Assembly (NCBI GenBank): GCA_024449915.1
Contig: JAMZAV010001834.1
Coordinates: 62,001-126,000 of the forward strand
Source of the DNA: Sweltsa coloradensis
Lineage: Eukaryota > Arthropoda > Insecta > Plecoptera > Chloroperlidae
Direction: 5' to 3'
Length of the DNA stretch: 64,000 nt
Numbering within the stretch: position 1 is the stretch's first letter; the number at the start of each line of letters is the position of its first letter. The notes beneath the pieces are model-generated. The model saw only the letters and a list, made by a program, of their open reading frames with translations. It made no database searches and was not told where the DNA came from. The position numbers were made by a program, and so were the translations under genes. Shown here in pieces: positions 1 through 12,725 of this stretch.

Positions 1-474
1 ACTCCAAATAAAATAGGTACCGGTTCGACACTACGAAATGTTGATACTAGGCCCTGTAGCCTAGGTATACTGAAAGACTAAACTAAGGCCTCTAGACCTA
101 AACAGCTTCCGAACCAAACTTAAAAGCATGCAACCGAATTGCAAATGTCAATTAGCCCTAGGGTAGCCTAGCCTAAATCATTTTCCAAATGTTGATCCCT
201 TTTTGATTATCCCTCCACTTTTTTTAAGTTTCTTGTAGGCCTACCAGTGATCTTTGCTGCTAGGCCTACACTCACGAAAGTGGCTATATGTAGGCCTATC
301 ATATCGTTGAAATGGCTGTGACTTTTTAATTTCCAGGGCAATCGCTGTAAGAATAAGATAGGCCTACTGTTGATACTGAAACCAAAAGTCAGTTGGGTTA
401 AAGTTACTACTGGTAGGCCTACTTTTCCCATCAATTGCTTCAAAGACTTAAGAATTGTGATCAAATTTTGGTCG
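1..474. other. non-coding sequence upstream of the first TIR element
   Basis: AT-rich sequence with several AGGCCTA motifs. I see no exon, splice pair or RNA gene. The only open frame (207-464 on the minus strand) has no recognisable protein character. Confidence 0.5.
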
Positions 475-554
475 GGGTATTAGCACAGAAACGCCGTTAC
501 CTACACCGAAAACTGAATTGATTTTTTCTAAGTTATCTGAGCAGTAGGCCTATG

Positions 555-742
555 GGTCTTTACACCGAATCGCCGTTACGTAGAAAATTCGACAAAAACG
601 TCAGTAGGCCAGCCTGGGTCTTAACTCTTAAGATCAAATCACAGTCTGTGTCTTAAAAGACCGAATTCCAGTGTGTCTTCTTAAGACACACACTGACGTT
701 TTTGCCGAATTTTCTATGTAACAGCGATTCGGTGTAAAGACC
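555..742. repeat. inverted repeat, arms of about 51 bp
   Basis: Arm 555-605 (starting GGTCTTTACACCGAATCGCC) is nearly the reverse complement of 692-742. A smaller perfect hairpin, GTGTGTCTT/AAGACACAC, lies near 671-690 in the loop. It is internal to the TIR element 475-1382. Confidence 0.8.
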
Positions 743-1251
743 TGTCATGTCCATGAGTTTTGAATTCCGCGGCTACGCCCACGGTGAGTCATCATCATCA
801 TGGGAAGCGGATGTAAAGAAGGCAGTGTGAATAAAGAAAACTAAATAAGTTTAGTGTTACCTTCCATTTATCATGTGTGAAATTAGGTACCTATTTATCT
901 ATTAGTTTAGTGTTACCTTACATTTATCATGTGTGAAATTAGCCAAGTTGCATAAATATGAGACGTTAAGCAATATCCAATAAAAATCTATCAATCTATT
1001 GGTTTAGTGTATCTTCAGATTGGAAAACTAAGCAGTCTGTTAATTTAGGATGGACTCACATTCAGGTAAATTTAAAGTTTTCTACTTCAACGTGTGTAGA
1101 ACTTGCACACAAGAACAATGAACATTTTTGTCTCTATGCTATTTTATCAAAAGTCCGGGGAAATGTCATGTCCATGAGTTTTGAATTCCGCGGCTACGCC
1201 CACGGTGAGTTATCATGGGAAGCGGATGTAGAGAAGGCAGTGTGAATAAAG
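743..1251. repeat. direct repeat pair (743-836 and 1164-1251)
   Basis: Both copies begin TGTCATGTCCATGAGTTTTG and end GTGTGAATAAAG. They differ mainly by a 6-bp change in the number of ATC triplets. The copies are about 420 bp apart inside the TIR element. Confidence 0.85.
848..942. repeat. 56-bp-period tandem duplication (848-886 and 904-942)
   Basis: Two 39-bp copies of a segment that starts AGTTTAGTGTTACCTT and ends GTGTGAAATTAG, differing at one position. No function is suggested. Confidence 0.8.
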
Positions 1252-1548
1252 GAATGGATGGATCAACAGAATACAACAAGACCCATCGGTACTGTTTTCA
1301 GTTTTAAAGTAGGCCTAAAAAGTAAAAACTTAGAAAAATGTTCTTTTATTTTTGTTGTAATGGCGTTTCTGTGCTAATACCCGGACGCCGGACCCATCAA
1401 ATTTCAGTACGTACCTACTTTAATGTACCCAGTCCACCATACAAACAAGGCTAAATTGGTTAAGAGTTTGGCGCAGGTCCTTGCCTATTACCAAACAAAA
1501 TGTGATTTGGACCTTGACCTTCAATTCAATGGAACCTTTTGTTTACAG

Positions 1549-1687
1549 CGAATGTTGGAACGAGCGCGTTTGCGCAGAGAGAAGTTAGATACTCAACTTA
1601 TCAATGCTGGACAAGAGGTATCTACCCGCAACAGAGCTCCACTTCGCGAGCAGAACCAGACTCATCTGGTGACAATAACAACTGAAG
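1549..1687 (+). CDS. ANLN: anillin visible exon 1 (N-terminal formin-binding-like motif)
   Basis: The acceptor is TTTACAG|CGAATG and the donor is GAAG|GTAACT (phase 0 in, phase 1 out). It encodes about 46 residues starting [14 protein letters not shown]. This is the conserved anillin N-terminal basic helix that in vertebrates binds mDia2 and normally follows MDxFT. An ATG is present as the second codon, but conservation begins before it, so an upstream exon is expected. Confidence 0.9.
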
Positions 1688-4600
1688 GTAACTTGGTCGT
1701 AGTTCATTAAAGCACTGGCAAATTACACATTTAAATAATGCTTGCATGTGGTTTAATTTAACTCTTAATGATGGTGTAATGCAAATTATTGAAAATCCTT
1801 AAGGATGTTTGGCATTTTGGTTGATATTTAAAATGTTTTAAGGTATTTATTTTCAGTAACGGAATTACAAACCTTGGTAACGGAATTACCCCAGCGAATG
1901 ATAAATTTTCAAAATGCTTGCATATGGTTAAATCTAACTCTTAATGATAGTCTAATGAAAAAAAGGGTGATTACGTGAACAAGGAGTCTAATTTATCGAC
2001 ATTTAACACTGTTTTCGAAGCAATAGTGTTCTGTGATTCCGTTACCGTAATTCCGTTACCAATGAAATATGGAGTAGGGTCAATGGGGGTAAGTGTGGCA
2101 TGAAAAAAAGTTTGACTTTGATGGTTAGTTTTCCTTGGTTAATGTTGACCTAATACTTTCAAATTTGAAATCTAAGAACTTTGTAATGTTTTCAACTAAA
2201 GTGTTGGATATAACAAAGGCACTTTGTAAAACAAAGGGAAAATAAAAAAAAGTTACATAAAAGTGTGCCGCCACTAGGGATGGGATTTGACCGGTCAAAT
2301 TCAAATTTTGTCAATTGACGGTCAAATGTAAAAAATCATAAATTTTATTTTATAAAATAATTAGTAAATTTTATTTTTAAATGTTGTGGTGACAAAAGCC
2401 TTTTTTATTTAAAAGCTTGTTAAATGCATATCAAGTGGCATATCACCATCGTCATCATCATCGTCGATTCTGTCATCAGTCCCTTACTCCGATTCAGCTT
2501 CAGCTTACCCAGAAGCTATTATATTCTATTTGTCTATTATAATTCATGATATAACTACATAATAAATAATAATTAAAATAAAATATTACCTAATAAAACA
2601 TTTTTAATTGAAAAAGAAAAAGAAATGTTATCGTTTACATAACAATTCAAATTCAAATATAAAAATAAAATAATTTTAAGTTTTAAATGCAATATACACA
2701 TGTTATCTTTAAGTCAATTGACTGGTCAATTGACCAAAAGTATTTGACCGGTCAATTGACATTGTGCAACCCTAGCCGCCACACTTGCCCCGCAGTTTGG
2801 GGCAAGTGTGGCGGCTTATGAGGCAAGTGTGGCATCACTTTGTTTTATGAAGTAAATCATGCAGGATTTTGCTGGGGTAAATGTGGCATACAGGTTATAC
2901 CTAGAGCTACTAAAAATAAAAATAAAACTAGACTTGTAAAGATGGTTTTACTGGTTATTATAAACAAATACAGTCTTAATTACAACTACGCAACGCACAT
3001 GTCAATTAAAGGTTTTTACCAACATAAAAAGTGTTATAATATAAGTTACACATGAGTAGGGCCTATGACATAAGCTAACTAGAAACAATGCATTTTTAGT
3101 ATTATAACCCTGAAATTATGCATTGTGCTTTTTTTTCTCTTACATTGGCTCATTTGTACCACTGGGCCATGGAAAGAGTAGCGTACTCTTGAACCTACAC
3201 AAGTGATATCTGGTGCGGGTAAAATGCCCAACACTGGGCAAGATTGATATGATAAATCCTTCTCTACTGGTGCAAAAGTTATTTTGGTGTGGTCTGTAGC
3301 ACGTAGACCCATTATTACTTTAAGCTCATCTTCATTATCAAGTCCCGATTGTACAATGCATACATACCGATATTTTGATTCTTTTCGCTTGCCTCCCAGG
3401 TATTCGACTAGCACAAATGCCCCATTCACTAACAAGTTTGGAACTGAGGAAATAAGAACAACCGGATCACCTAGACCTATATCGAAACAACTGTTGTCCG
3501 ATGAAATACTCATTGGAGTGTCTTGTCACTTTCTGATACCTGGACTAGGCATGTCCTACGTCCTATGTCTTTTCCCACGCTCAGTTTGTTTACCTGCGGG
3601 CTTACTTTTATTCTTGGGTTTTGGAAGCCTTAGGCTTATCTTTGCCCTTCTTCATGACAAGTTCTTTTTTTTATTTTCAGATTAGCTAAATAGTCATCTT
3701 TTGTAATAACTTCTGCTAAGTCAATGCGACATTTACACTTTTGATCAACTTTTTTTTTTTTTTTGCTTTTTTTTTGCTTGCAAGCATGGGATGAGTTGAT
3801 AGGCCTACCACTCTTCTTATTCTTCTGTGGCCATCAAGTAATGTCAATACAGCCAACTAATGTGCAGCTATGTCCACCGCCATCTAAAATTCTAAATACA
3901 ATGTTGCCACACTTGCCCCGGTATGTAAAAATACTGAGGTAAGTGTGGCACCTAAATTTGCACCAAGCAAATTTGAAATCTATGGATTTTTTTCCCCCCC
4001 ATTATTACATAGGCACACTAACCAACAAGCACAACAAGTGGACATAAAATGTTAAAAAAATATTTGCAGAATATAACTAAATATTGCAAGGTCTGCGTAG
4101 AATTGCACTTAGTAAATCCAGCGAAGGTGCTTTTTCTTTAAAATTTAAAATTTAGGATTAGTTCTTGTGGGAGGCCCCCAATTTTTTTTTTTAGTATAAA
4201 AAAGTCTAGTTACTACTTTAATAAAATAAAAATTTAACAAAACTGCAACCCTGAACACTTATAAGCAGATGCCACACTTACCCCAAACCACACTTACCCC
4301 CATTGACCCTAAATACATATTTTTAAAACTATTTTTGGTTAAACTCTCCTTATTTTAGTAAAACATTAGAAAAAAACTACTTTTGTTTGAATTAAGATAG
4401 GCATAAATACATAGATATTTTAAAATAATAAATTTTTTGGTAAGGGAAATTACATTAGGAAACAGTGTATTGGAAAAAAGAGTTAAATGGCTAAAGTTCA
4501 TACAATTATTTAACTATTTTTTGTATTTCTTGTCAATACAACATGTAAGATTAAAGGGGAGTTTAAATAAAAATTTTTGTTTAAAAAAACATACCCAAAA

Positions 4601-7600
4601 TTTAAATAACTAAAATATGTTCTTAAATTTTCTCCAACCTCGTGGTTTAAAAATTAAAATGCATGAAAAAAGTGAGAAAAAAATAATTTAGGGACTTTAA
4701 AAAAATTATTTCCAAAGCACAACATATTAATTTCTTAAATTTTCATGAAATACATTTTTAAAAAATTTTTTCATTTTCTCTAGCAGGGAACTTAGCTGTG
4801 GAATGCCCCCCTGAAAAACAAAAAAAAAAATTTGAATGTAGGACCGTACCTAATAAAAATCAAACACCCGGTTCCACATAAGTCAGGTCGGGGGGGTGAC
4901 GTATCCCCAATTTCTCGGGCTGTGGACTTTCAGTGTTTCTGCCAGGCTCAACACCTCCTATCACTTCATTCTTCTATGACGGGCATTTCCCCAGTTCTCT
5001 CATTTCTTTCTATCCTCCCAGAGTCTTTCTTCTTTAATTTTTTCCCCATTTTTTCCTCTTTCTTAAATGTTCCATTTTTTTTGGGTCCCTCCATCTTCTC
5101 TTGGGCGCCCAAAACCTTCTTACTCCCCCCCATGTTGTTCAAATTCTTTCTTGGTATTCTATCTTTTTTTCATTTTTCGACGTCCCCCTACCATGAAGTT
5201 TTTTTTTCCCTATTTTATTTCGTAAACTTTCCACTCCTAGTTTGTTTCTTTTTGTTTTGCTCCGTCCCTTTGTCATTTTTTTTAAAGGGCTACAGAACTC
5301 CAAAAAAATTTCATCTTGCTGTTTGAAATTGCGTCTTCTTTTCCTCCTATTGTCCTGTCACGGATCATATAAATTTATTGGGAGGAAATACTTTTTGTAC
5401 AAAAACTCTTCCCTGGATATATTTCTTCTTTTCCAAAATATTTTACGTACACTTTGGTAAAATTTGTCTGTAATATATTCTCCTTGATATTTCAGCATCT
5501 ATTTTTGCGTCCTTTGTTAGTATACTTCCGGGGGTATTTAAATGTTTCTGCAAGGGCCAACTCTTCACCCCGTGTATTATTTCTTTTGATTTTTTTTCCC
5601 TTTTCTTCGTTACTTTTAAATGTTTCACTCTTTTCAATGCTTATTTTCATGTTAAACTTCAATGTTTCCTCATTCCTCTATCTACGCTTTTCTTACTTCT
5701 TCAAGGGTATCTCCCCATCCCCTATATCTCTGCAAATATCATATTTTAGATTTTTCATTTTCTGGGGTTTCACTTTCGCAGTAGTTTCCATAACAAGGGT
5801 AAATAATGTAGGTGAATCACACTCCCTTTGCCGTAGCCCCCTTTTTTTTCAAAACCAATAGTTCCCCAAATGGTGTTTGAACACCTCTTTTTTGTGCTTG
5901 CTTTGATTCTGTTATTAGCCCTCTGTTCACTTCGCATCTTTTAAACTTCCCCAAACTTTTTCTCTTTTGGACATGTCATATGCTTTTTTTACATCCAAAA
6001 ATCCCCCGAAAATTTCTTCTCCCTTTTTCCCCTTTTTTTTCCCTTATTTGTCTGAGCGCAAATATGAGATCTAGGTTGGCGGCCAGCTTAAAAACCCATA
6101 TTGTTCCTCTCTCAAAATTGGGCTCTACTTGTTGTCGAGTCTTCGATCTGTATTTTCTCGTATATCTTTTTCCACGGCTCATCAGCGTTATTCCTCTAAA
6201 ATTTTTTCACTTCTTCCCGTCCCCCTTTCTTAAAGTTGGGACTATAATTTTTTTTCCCCCCGTCATTGGTACCTTCTTTTCTTTCCAAGCTGCACGGTCA
6301 CTCTCCACATCCAATCAGGCCCCGCATCCCCCCAGCCCTTTATCACTCCACACCTTTTATCCCCTCCGAAGCTTTTTCCATTTTTCATGGTTTTACTGCT
6401 TAAAAACTTCCGTCTTGATATTTCATTTCCTATTATTTCTTTTTTCTTCACATTTTTTGTTCTGAAAGATTTCTATTGTTGGTCCCCTTCCTGAGTTTGG
6501 GTTTTGGTTAGTATCGAAACCTAGGCATATTTAAAAGGTTTTTTTAAATATTTTTCCCCATTTTTCACTTCTTTTGGGTCGTAAAAAAGAGTTCATTGTT
6601 TTGGCAGGTATCTTGTGATTTTTCTTTTTTTCTTTTGCTTCTCTTAGCCATCAAAAATTTTTTATTTGTATCAAAGTCCCCTCTAATTTGTCTGCAAAAA
6701 AATTTCCATTTTTTTTCTTTTTCTTCCATTACTATTTTTTTAGCTTCTATTTATACTTTTTGTACTTTTCTTCATTTTCTTTAGTTTTCCTTTTTTTTAT
6801 CCTTTTTCCTTTCGGGGTCTTTTTGCGTTTAACAGCTGTCTCACTTTCCCTTCCACCCACAGTTTTTCCTTTTCCTTTTTATGCCACCGCCCTTCCGCTT
6901 ATTTCTTCACCTTTCTAATAAATACTGACTTAATAATTTCCACTCTCATCTACTGATAACAAAACATGGGTTGGATACTTTTCCTCTTCGTCTTCAAGGC
7001 GCATGTCACCCCCCCGTAGTTTTTCCCTGTCTTGATTTTTGGAAAACTTCCCCCTGGGAAAAATAGTCCAGTTTTGGTCTTTATTGGTTCCTCTTATAAG
7101 GGTTACAAATAATCTTGGTCTCCTCTGAGACACGCTTTTGGGAAATTTCTTTTCATCATGATATCTTTTTGGGCCCTGTTGCTACTTATAATTATAATCA
7201 AAACTGAAGGGGGATCCCCGGCGTACCGAGTTATTTGTTTGGGGTCTTTTTTTTCTTCTGAAAACCGCTATTTCCGATTCGAAGTCCTTTCCTGGCCACA
7301 AACAAATAATTTTCTCCTTCCTTGTTCCTTTGGCCCCAACCCTGGACCCCCCAGTACCCTCTTATATCCCGTTTCTTTCCCCACTTTGGCATTAAATCTC
7401 CCCTAAATTTTTACTTTTCTCTCTGTGATTTCTTCTTCCAATTGTTTTAGCCATGCTCCTTTTCGGCCATCGCTAACCCCCAAATTGTGGTGCTAGCATT
7501 TATGTCTCTAAAATACTTTTTTTAAATATTTTAATTTTCAAAATTCTGTCACTCTTTTGTCTACATGGACAATGTTTTTTTCCACTTTGGGCTGATGATA

Positions 7601-10600
7601 AATCCCACTCCATTTTTGCTTCTTTTGTGCCCGACCTAATAATTTGTACCCTTCTCTCAGTTTTTTGGGTTTCCTACCCCCTTCCCCATTTAGTCTCCAC
7701 GCCCCTAATATCCCCAAATTTTTTTCGAATCTTTACTTTTACTAATTCTTAAATTTTCCCTTTTAAGTAAAATATTTGGGGTTTCCCATTTTAATCTTTA
7801 ACTAACAAACAAAATTAAAAATTTTTAAAATTCTGCGTGCAAGCCCCCAGCCCCCCATTTTTGTTTAATTTTTTTAAAATTTGACCTGACCCTTATGGCA
7901 GGATGGCCAATGCAGGACCCATTTTCATTTGCCATTGAGTAGGCCTATGACATGACTGCCAATTATTATAACAGGGGCAAAGTCAGTTCTCTCATTTTCC
8001 AATCAGCTAAATTTGCAGCCTGAAAAAAATATGGATTTCAACTTTCAATTCAACCAGGAAAAGTTGGGAAATTATCATTCTATCAATGTTGAGCTCCTGA
8101 AGGGATATAAATTTAACTTTTGAAGTGATGCACTAGACCTGTAACCCTCTCTATGCTCGAGGAGTGAACCATCTCATAGGCCTATGGTCCAGCACTTTAC
8201 ACTGCTTAAGATACGCACCACTATCTATCCAAGTGCAAATAAAATTAATCAGGCATTATAACTGTAAATTTGAAGGTCACAGTATGGCATTTTCCATCCA
8301 AACATTATAATAAGATAATATGCCTAATAATGACAACAACTTAGTCTACAGCAAATTTCCTGTCAGCAATGAAAGTGAGGGAACTGATACAATATTTTGA
8401 TGGTTTTGGTAAGTAGGATTTTGACTTTTGGATGAGCTCAGGAAAACTGGGCTTTGCTGAAGAAAGTATGGATTTATACATTCTGGAACTCTTTCACCCT
8501 AAGAATTTGAATCTTTAGTAGGTTTAACCTTTATGCTAATGCTATGCAACATGCAAATGGCTGTTATCAGAATAGAGGTAACTAGCCTCTAATTGGCAAC
8601 AAGCTCTCAAAAAGGTTCATCCATCAACGTATAGGCCACTAGTACCTATTATAGGCCTATAGCATTAGAGAAGTGGCCACTGGCCAACCTATTTTTTAAA
8701 TAGGCCTAATGTTGTTTAGTCCTACATTGCAGCCTGTAGGCCTGATTGTAATTTTTTTTTTTAATCGGCGACTTTTGAACCCGCGACCTTTCGCATACAA
8801 CAACCCTATCTTGTTACCCACCTCCAAAGTTAGCCATTAAATTATTTGAATTTTGACCAATAGGTGGCCTACATACTTTGCAGATCAATCATATGCCTAA
8901 ATATTTCAGTGATCTACGAATAACTTGTTTTCCATCAACAAATATGTAGGCTAGGGCCACTAGGCCTACTCTTTTAGTACCTACCGGAACAATTTATTCA
9001 TATCGTTTGTTGAGAGTTTTTGCATGCATTTCACTTCCATGGATCTCCAAACATTATCGCTGATAACTAGGGACTGATAACAATTCGGTCCGTAACTTGA
9101 GCCTGCAACTCTTTGTGCATGAGGGCGTACTAGTCCAAGAAGTAGATACCTACATTGTATTACGGTTAGGTACCCAAGATACTGGTGTCGGTTCTGATAA
9201 ACCATGTCTTCCAGTAGAGGTGACATTCAACAAGCCGTGCCGCGAGGATCCCACCCCTACGGTGGAACAAGAGGACAAGGAGGTGGAAGAGCAAAGTTCC
9301 TCCGATGACGACGAAGAGACAAAGGAGAATGATTCTGTCGTTGAAGAGGACGAGGAAGTTGCAGTGGAATTGGTTTGCGCCAAGCGGAACGATATACGCA
9401 GCCAGCTCAAGCGGCTTGGAGCTCTCTACTCTGGTACTGACATCTTGCTAATGTTTCTTCTAACTCTCTAACTTCTTCTACATTGGGTATCTATCCATGT
9501 CAAGAGTGTTTACGGTTTAAAATTCAATTAATTAAATCAGAAGGTGCTTAGTTATAGGCCCTAATTGATAATTCAAATTGTTTTTTTTACTTGAAATCAT
9601 CGATTTGAATATATTTAAAAAACTGCAGGATTGTATCAGCCCTACTAATATTAATATTTCACTTCACAGACTCTAGTGCACTACCAATAGCCTAATAGGC
9701 AATAGCTACCATTCATATTTCTTCATTTTGGAGCTACAGCCAGCCAAGAGTGAATGCCTTTAGTGCAAAATTTTCCATATAAACAATTTAGATAAGGCCT
9801 GCTAAAATAGCTTAATGATTAATTTTTTGCAATTGCAATTTATTAATTGTTTTTACAGTACTAAACCCTTTTAAAGGACAACACTGTCCTATATGTTCTT
9901 AAATATCGAGTTTCAACTAACATCGTCATCCTCATAGCACTAAGCACTCACTTCAAATAACTTTTCAATCTAATTTCAGACTCTCCGTCTCAACTGTCTT
10001 CTCCGATCCACCGCACCGAAGAGCGTTTCTTCTCCGACAACGGTAACAAGCCGCCGGCCAAGAAGACGCAGGCCAGTTCCAGACTCGCGGCGCTCGCCAA
10101 CACCATCAACCAATGGGAAGACGACCTGAGCCACCCGACTGCGAAGCGCGAGGACGAGATCGAAGATGTCTCCAAGTTGGAGAGGACGTGCAGCATCGTC
10201 AAGGTGCAGCGGAAGGCGACGCAAGCTGAGAAGAAGAGTGTTGGCGGGTCTTCGACGACCAAGCAGGTTGTTTGGGACAATAACTTTCTCGACAATCTGG
10301 TAAGTTTGACAACGTATGCCTACTTACTGTAATTCGAATATGAAAGTGTGCGGAAAGAGATTTTTCATACTATGAACAGTATTACCTAGAAATTTAATGC
10401 ATGTATTAAAAATTTAAATTAAAAAAAACGGGAATCGTAACGGGATCGGGAATATTTTTGTTAATACGTATAAATAAACTAGGACCTTTGGAATAAGGAA
10501 AGCACAGAAATATTTGCAATATTGGCTTCAAATGTTCAATTTATTCATTTTATTGTGTCACGATATCGCCTCATCCCCTGACCCCTCGCATTATCAATAA

Positions 10601-12685
10601 GATTTTTTTCATTATGCAGCCCTACTAAGATACAACCTTTTTCAATACATAGTCTTAGATCGCAGATTGTTGATAGTTCGTCAAATAGGTACCTACTACT
10701 GTAGGCAAAGAACAAAATATTTCTACATAATTTAATCACCTAAAAAGTGGAGAAGAATGTGTAGGTAGGTAGAACCGGTACTTAATTACTTAATTACTTA
10801 ATGTCAAGTATCACATCAATTAGATACTTTGGCTACAGGGAAAGCTCCCATGTATGACTAGTATGCCTATTGGACTATCTTTCGATAATAACTCAAAATG
10901 GAAACCGCCTGCATAGAATTCATCGCTAGGCCTACTTTGATTTTTGATTTAACTATCAATATTAGGCCTACATATCACCTTGACTAACTTCTCTTTAGCT
11001 TGAATAGATCTTACATATTATTTATGTAGGTCTACAGTGAAAAGTTCGCTGCATGTACAGCATTAGCAAGACTTAGATGTGTCGTTCAAAACACCTAGAT
11101 TCTCTTTCACCAAGGATGTAGGCCTTATTTTTTTAAAATTTAAATTTAAAAACTGAAAAAATTAAATAATTTTCCACATCTTGTGTGTTTTAGGCATCTC
11201 AAGGATTCTCGCGTTCTAAATCAAACAGCCGACTGGTTTATGATTATCAAACACGTTCTCCGCAGGGTTCGCCTGAGAAAAGTGTCCCCTCGCCGCTGAG
11301 CAGCCCGACCAAACAACTCTCGCAGGTGAGAAACTCGAGTACAGCGGCCAGCAGCAGCGCGGGAAGCAGCCCCGACAGTCGCAAGTGGACCCCGACTAAA
11401 ACGTCCGTCGCGGTGTCCAGCCCGAAACTCGTTCCCGGATCTCCGGAGAAACGAATGGGCTCCCCCGCGCGAAACCTCTCCTCCGCCCGATTGGTCACTC
11501 TGGGCGGTTCGCCGGCGACGAACTCCGTTCTGCACAAGACGCAGATGTTCGAGTCTTCTTCGAGTCCGACAAAGAAGAGAGATCCCACGGAGCTGTCGCT
11601 GAGCGAACGTCTGGCACTGTTCGAGCGAAACAAAGGAGAAGCGTTGGTGCCTAAAGTGCCGTTCTCGATGTCGATGCCGGTTAAATTCCTCGGGATGAGC
11701 GAAAGTAAAACCAGCGCAACCAAGTCTGTGAACAAGATGACAAGTGTGTCTACGCCTCAGCAGAAGGGTCCTGTTAATTCAATTAATAGTGGTAAGTAAG
11801 ACTAGGGCTTATAGTTGATAGCTACTTTTTTATTTATACTATTAATTTATGAGCCCTTTCACCTTTTTATTATTGGTAATTTTTATTTTATCGTTTTGTA
11901 TCCCTACTCTAATGGAAATGTTCTTTTTAACATCTTTAACTTTAACTTCAAGTGCCTACTGGTATTCAATTACCGTACTGTACTTTGATTAAATGTATTC
12001 TTGGTCATATCCTATGTTTTTATATTGACACATAAAAATTAAGTTTGGGACTTGACATCACAAAAATTGACTTTCAATTCAACATCAATTTGCCATCTTT
12101 AAAAAAAAAAAAAAAATGGCCAATCACTTCTGAAACCATGTAAGTACGTAACTACGTCAAAATTATTGGTTTGACTGGCATAGTTTGACATTGATTATGA
12201 ATTTAGGAATTTATAATCAAACTCCAACCCTAATAAAAATTTATGTCTCTTTTGTCTAGCTGATGAAAGAAATGTTCTATGCCAAAGGTTTGTCAAGGAG
12301 TGAAGTTAGCAAGATACACCATGCAATGTAGAGCCTACAGTAGTATGTCTTCTATGTCACAGACAACACTCCCACCAGCAAGGTCCTGGCACAACGCCAG
12401 CTGTTTGAGCGTGGTGCGGCGAGCGTGGCTCACCAGACCATCGCTCAGAACGTCCAGTCTGAACGTCAGAAGGACATGGACATGCTTCTGAACCGCTGGA
12501 ACAAGAACAAGAACGTCGAAGAGGCGCCCGCACCTCAGAGGGTGAACGTTCAAGCGCGACCGACTGCCCCCGAGGTACCGGTAAGCTTGTTTGCAATACA
12601 GTAGAACCTCGTTAATTCGAAAATCAAGGGACCTCAAAATTGCCAATTCGAATTATCCAAATTCGAATTATCTATGGCCATACAA

Positions 12686-12725
<40 letters not shown>

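Larger units (their letters stand above)
475..1382. mobile_element. non-autonomous DNA transposon with 26-bp terminal inverted repeats
   Basis: The left end 475-500 (GGGTATTAGCACAGAAACGC...) is the reverse complement of 1357-1382 with one mismatch over 26 bp. There is no internal coding capacity. Inside are a 51-bp inverted repeat and a 90-bp direct repeat. I cannot define a target-site duplication, so the superfamily is open. The right end lies 166 bp upstream of the first visible anillin exon. Confidence 0.75.
2077..4309. mobile_element. pogo/Tc1-mariner-like DNA transposon with TA duplication
   Basis: The 22-bp terminal inverted repeats are exact: GGGTCAATGGGGGTAAGTGT.. at 2077-2098 and its complement at 4288-4309. 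Both are flanked by TA (2075-2076 and 4310-4311), as for Tc1/mariner/pogo insertions. The motif GGGGYAAGTGTGGC recurs inside on both strands (about 2798, 2822, 2874, 3903, 3946, 4268), perhaps as transposase-binding repeats. A decayed minus-strand ORF (3079-3513) and a nested hAT MITE (2275-2774) are inside. Confidence 0.85.

Noticed and set aside
1051..1066. ATGGACTCACATTCAG|GTAAAT as the anillin first exon
   Set aside because: It would end in phase 1, but the next exon needs phase 0, and it would encode MDSHS rather than an MDxFT-like start. It also lies inside a transposon.
4832..6918. Several Phe/Leu/Ser-rich + strand ORFs
   Set aside because: They are the antisense of a purine-rich decayed RTE retrotransposon; the minus strand carries the recognisable RT motifs.
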